Shown piece by piece: positions 7,930-11,586 of a DNA stretch of 11,586 nucleotides. This DNA is from Funneliformis mosseae (lineage: Eukaryota > Glomeromycota > Glomeromycetes > Glomerales > Glomeraceae). The stretch's first letter is position 1. The number at the start of each line of letters is the position of its first letter. Position numbers and translations under genes: made by a program. The DNA lies in contig CAJVPP010003458.1 in the NCBI GenBank assembly GCA_910592005.1, forward strand, positions 1 through 11,586, in the 5' to 3' direction. The notes under the pieces were generated by a model, which made no database searches, was not told where the DNA came from, and was given only the letters and a program-made list of their open reading frames with translations.

Positions 7930-8880
7930 AATAATCAAATTTCCTACTTTTACAATAATAGACAAAATAATATTAATAAGATTGATAAAGATATTACACA
8001 CCTAGATGATAACACATGTGATAATATAATTAAAGGAAATACAATTACATTTGCTACACACAATATATAGGGAATCAATAACACCACTGATCCTATTAAA
8101 TCTTCACAAATAATGGAACACTTCATGCATAATAATATGGATTTTGTCAGTCTTACAGAAACTCATCATAATTCGTCAATGCTATACAAACACAAACAGA
8201 ACTAACATTATATAACTTTTTGGAACCAACTTGATCCACTACAACCTTTTGTAGGTGTTGCCCTGTTAGTTTCAAAAAATAGGACAAATATATCGCCTTT
8301 TTATTTACATCAGATTCACGCTTACTTTATATAGATTTATTCCTAAAAGGACATGTTAAACTTAGAATAATTAGCTACTATATCTATACTAATGTGACAG
8401 ATCCTAAATGTAGACATAATCATAGACTTCTACAAAAACAAGTTCTTAATCTGCTAGATGATTGTAATAAACAGTAATACCATACAATTATAATAGGAGA
8501 TTTTAATATTAATATAGATGATTACCATAAACGCCTAAAACTCAATAAAAATCTTGAATGGCGATTTGAATTAGTAGAAAGATTCTCACACAGAAATTAT
8601 ACAGATCTATAACTTCTACGTAATGATAATATCCTTCTTACATTCTTTTCACTATACAGTATAATTAAAAATTATACACCTAAAAGACTAAATGGCATTT
8701 TCTGTTCATCAGGTTTCTTTGCTGACCTCCTTTACTGTGATGTATCAAAGCCTCTTATTTATCAATCAGACCATAAGATTGTTACATCATATTTCGCTAA
8801 CCCTATTAAAAGACAAAAGGCCCAAGCTAGACGTAATAAAACAAAAAGAAAAAAATTCAACTTCGCTACAATGACTATAT
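7930..8880 (+). pseudogene. LINE ORF2, AP-type endonuclease (EEP) domain, broken
   Basis: This is the N-terminal part of ORF2, which nicks the target DNA. One frame from about 7931 gives ITFATHNI, then TAG (8068-8070), then GINNTTDP, and MDFVSLTETHH with the metal-binding Glu at 8158-8160. A frame change between about 8300 and 8330 leads to LFLKGHVKLRIISYY. IIIGDFNI follows, with its GDFN at 8496-8507, and later IYQSDHKIVTSYF with the catalytic SDH at 8766-8774. The order and spacing fit the exonuclease-endonuclease-phosphatase fold. Stops at 8068, near 8475 (TAA after NKQ), near 8610 and elsewhere, plus the frameshift, disable it. The frame at 8692-8874 is an out-of-frame shadow of this domain. 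Confidence 0.8.
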
Positions 8881-9240
8881 AACAATGAAAACTTATTGCA
8901 GAAGCTACAGATATATAATTTAAACAGCATAACATGAAAAAGCTACTTCTACTACCTAAATCTTACCATAATATGAATCACATATAGGAACATCTTAGAG
9001 ATGCCATTTTAACTGCTACTACCAAATCCATTTCATATAAATGGGTTTTTGCAAACCAAAAAGTTTTTAAATCAAAAGAATTAGTAACTTATTATGATCA
9101 TATAGAATTAATCAATAAAATAGTAATAAAGTTCAGAGCTGCTAGGGTGAATTCAAGAACTTGATCGTTAGAAGATGAATGGATTGCTGATCTAGAAGTT
9201 ATCAAAAAAGTTACATCTTCTGCAAAATTACCACTGATTC
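8881..9240 (+). pseudogene. LINE ORF2 linker between endonuclease and RT
   Basis: From about 9040 a single frame reads WVFANQKVFKSKELVTYYDH through RAARVNSRT, a TGA (9162-9164) where Trp would fit, then SLEDEWIADLEVI. This resembles the helical linker that joins endonuclease and RT in this LINE type. From 8881 to about 9040 the frame is unclear, with several stops. No catalytic motif is expected here. Confidence 0.55.
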
Positions 9241-11090
9241 CTTTACCAAATATACTCACTGATACTAATATCAAAGAAGTTAGAAAATTATTATTGAAAT
9301 TATATTATAACTTAAAAGCACTTTCTAGAATTGAAGAGACTAATATTTCAAACCAAAAAATCAAACACTTTATTGATCAATGTTGCCTCCAATATAAGTT
9401 AAATCCAGATAAAATGATTCAATTAGCATTAGGATGATCAAAGAAAACTATTGTACTGAATTGTCTTATCATTAAAGACGTAGATGGAAAACGTTCTCTA
9501 ATTAATGATTTACACCTTATTAAAAAACATGTCAATAAATATTTTAAAACTTTACTGTTTCTGATTCACCTGCTATTTCTCTCTTTGGAAGATGGATTAA
9601 TCAATATCAATTGAAAAATTATGTTGATGATAAATGGTTTAACAATCTCATGCAACCTCCACTATTGAAGAATTATCTTCAGTAATCTCTCAACTTCCAA
9701 ATAATAAAGTCACTGGTCCGTCAGAAATTCATAACGAGATGATAAAACATTTAGGATATAATACACACCAGCTACTTTAGAAATTAATAAAAATGTATTT
9801 TGAAATGAATGATATACCATTAGAATGAAAGATAATCCACATATACCCAATACCTAAACCTGTGGACTGGAATTGTGATATAATGAAAACTCGTCCTATC
9901 ACCTTATTAGATACTACAAAAAAAGTTTTTATTAAAATTATTACTAATCATCTGTTTCAAATACTTGCTAAACATAATGTTTTAAAAGGCAACAATTATG
10001 CTGGTCTTCCTGGAAGATCTACAGAAGACCTGATTAAAATAATGAATTTAATAATTGAGGATGCTATTGAAAATAAAAAAGACTTATGGATTCTGCAAGA
10101 TTTGTCTAAAGCTTATAATAGAGTGGACCTCAACATTCTCAAGTTCGCATTCAGAAGAATAAAAATCTCAGAAAACTGCATTTTCTATATTATCAATCTT
10201 TTTACAAATAGAAAAAATGCTATTCTTACCAAAGATAGCCTTTCTGAATACTACAATATCAAAATCAGTATTGATCAAGGAGAAGTTATATCATCTTTAC
10301 TATAGTGTATTTATTTTGATCCTCTTTTATGTAAAATAGACAGTTTGAAAAAAGGCTATATTATAGAATATTCTTAGATTTCTAATATTAAAAATATGTT
10401 TTTATCCTCTTTATCAGCTTAAGTCTTTGCCTTAGATTATATGGATGATTCAAACTGACTTGCACATTCAAAAAAAACTTAAAAGACATACTTAAAATTG
10501 CTGACGAATTCTATACTATCACTAAAGCTACCATCAATAAGTCAAAATCACAATTATTAACGAATACAGTCACTACATCACAACTAATACCTATCAAATT
10601 TGAATCTAGTACAGTTAATATTAAACCAGAATTTGGCTCTTAGGAGTCTGGATTAACATATTTAATTCAAAAAACTTTGTTAAATTACAGACTAAAGACA
10701 CTATTATCAAATTCAATATAATCATTAAATCGAAACCACTTACAGATAAACAACTTATCTATATCCTCAATATGGTACTTTTTCCACTATTATAATATCA
10801 CTTATAAACCATCCTACTATCTTATAATGAATGCAACAAAATCTCTACCCTAATAAGACGGATGGTTAAACATAATTCATCAATGATCTCAACTACTCCT
10901 GATTGTTTATTCAAGGGTAGCATTTTCTACAATCTGAATGATCTATGGATACAGCAACTGAAATCATATTTTACAGCACTTCTTTATCAATTTAATTCAA
11001 AATCATTATATAAACATATCTCAACAATTCAGCTATTTCAACTACAATCTCAACACTCACTACACACCTCACCTTTGCAAAAATGAGACA
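9241..11090 (+). pseudogene. LINE ORF2, reverse transcriptase domain, broken
   Basis: This is the enzyme that copies element RNA into DNA at the nicked target. Blocks in order: RT entry block NNKVTGPSEIHNEM (near 9700-9740), YPIPKP and TRPITLLDT (near 9844-9918), motif A QDLSKAYNRVD with its Asp at 10099-10101, motif B with DQGEVISSLL (near 10273-10302), YFDPLLCKI, and the catalytic YMDD at 10438-10449, then the thumb-side blocks SKPLTDKQLIYILN, DCLFKGSIFYNLNDLW and IQLFQLQSQ (10862-11086 frame). The longest intact piece is 9862-10305. In-frame stops fall at 9435, 9778, 9826, 10303, 10375, 10420 and 10456, and there is a slip in the A run near 10470. All catalytic Asp residues survive, yet the frame does not. 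Confidence 0.85.
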
Positions 11091-11565
11091 AAAGATTTGA
11101 TGCTAAATCATATAGAAATATTATTAGTGTGACACTAAGTTTATTAAATCATGAGAATATAGGCATCTCTCTAATTACAACCAATTTTTAGCTAATAAAA
11201 TCAAAGGAGACTCACTCTTCTTAAACCTTATTTTTAATACTAATGAATTGAAGAAATATAAGAACATTCTTCACAAATACTCACTGCTATTTATTGATCA
11301 ATTCTTGGACATTAATAGTTCCCACCTGCTAAATTGGAGAGAAATTATTCAAAGAAATATATACAATCACATACCCATAGCTCATATCCCTAAACTTTAT
11401 TATATGATAGAAAGAAAAATTTTAGATAATTCAAATAGTAGATTAGTAAATAGTTCTTATAGATTAGATAGTTTAAATAATAGTTATATAGATAGCCTTA
11501 ATATAGAAATTACAGTCCGCGACATAAATATCCGGAATTTATCGCGACAAATAAAAAAATTGTAA
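11091..11565 (+). pseudogene. LINE ORF2 C-terminal region
   Basis: After a decayed stretch (11091-11247) an open frame from 11248 to TAA 11563-11565 encodes 105 residues beginning KKYKNILHKYSLLFIDQFLD and including HLLNWREIIQ and IPIAHIPKLYYMIERKIL. It matches, from memory, the region after the RT in this LINE type and so continues ORF2 rather than being a separate gene. Its last third is low-complexity Asn/Ser/Leu/Asp-rich sequence. No RNase H or zinc-finger motif was seen. The window ends 21 bases later. Confidence 0.55.
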
Positions 11566-11586
11566 ATCTTATTTTATTCGTTTCAT

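Larger units (their letters stand above)
5460..11580 (+). mobile_element. Decayed LINE-like non-LTR retrotransposon
   Basis: More than 6 kb of plus-strand sequence reads, through many frameshifts and stops, as a non-LTR retrotransposon: ORF1, then ORF2 with an N-terminal AP-type endonuclease (GDFN and SDH motifs), a reverse transcriptase (SKAYNRVD, DQGE and YMDD) and a C-terminal region. The conserved block order and wording (YPIPKP, TRPITLLDT, YFDPLLCKI) resemble, from memory, the LINE copies abundant in Rhizophagus. No LTR is present. The left limit is uncertain: the small coding segment at 5473 may belong to this element or to another. The right limit is at or past the window end, so a 3' tail and target-site duplication cannot be judged. 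Such elements nick DNA with the endonuclease and copy their RNA at the nick. This copy cannot encode intact proteins. Confidence 0.85.

Noticed and set aside
8692..8874. 60-codon plus-strand frame
   Set aside because: It is an out-of-frame shadow; the frame that reads IYQSDHKIVTSYF is the endonuclease.
9162..10458. Reassigned TGA (Trp) genetic code
   Set aside because: TAG and TAA stops and frameshifts also interrupt the same proteins, and the host CBS gene reads normally, so decay explains the TGA codons better.

Overview
The window looks like nuclear DNA of a very AT-rich fungus. The likeliest source is an arbuscular mycorrhizal fungus (Glomeromycotina, Rhizophagus type). Three things point there: short spliceosomal introns with GT..AG ends in a four-exon gene, long A/T homopolymers, and a non-LTR retrotransposon whose reverse transcriptase resembles, from memory, the LINE copies that crowd those genomes. 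No search was run, so this is inference.

Left part (1-3850), two host genes on the minus strand. A 130-base T tract (52-181) lies downstream of an intronless gene (293-847) for a small predicted secreted protein of unknown function. About 1.4 kb of A/T-rich intergenic DNA follows. Next is a four-exon gene (2306-3523) for a 307-residue protein with four CBS motifs, of the AMPK-gamma/SNF4-like adenylate-sensor type. Its reading frame joins cleanly across three introns and looks intact. The DNA upstream of its start holds two pairs of short direct repeats and a TATA-like site.

Middle part (about 4260-5375): a broken Ty3/gypsy LTR-retrotransposon pol fragment on the plus strand, with reverse transcriptase and RNase H but no recognisable LTR, gag or integrase. 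Stops, small deletions and frameshifts make it a fossil.

Right part (about 5470 to the window end): a long decayed LINE-like element on the plus strand. In order it holds a small unrecognised coding segment (5473-5827), an A/G-rich stretch, a 9-bp tandem repeat that stays in frame behind an ATG (6238-6345), ORF1 with Asn/Ser-rich low complexity and a possible RRM-like segment, and ORF2 with an AP-type endonuclease (EEP), a reverse transcriptase with a YMDD box, and a C-terminal region. It carries many stops and frameshifts; several stops sit where tryptophan is expected. The element looks inactive.

I found no rRNA, tRNA or CRISPR array and no convincing undescribed system. The most open items are the unknown small coding segment, the in-frame 9-bp repeat, the secreted protein, and the Trp-to-stop pattern of decay.
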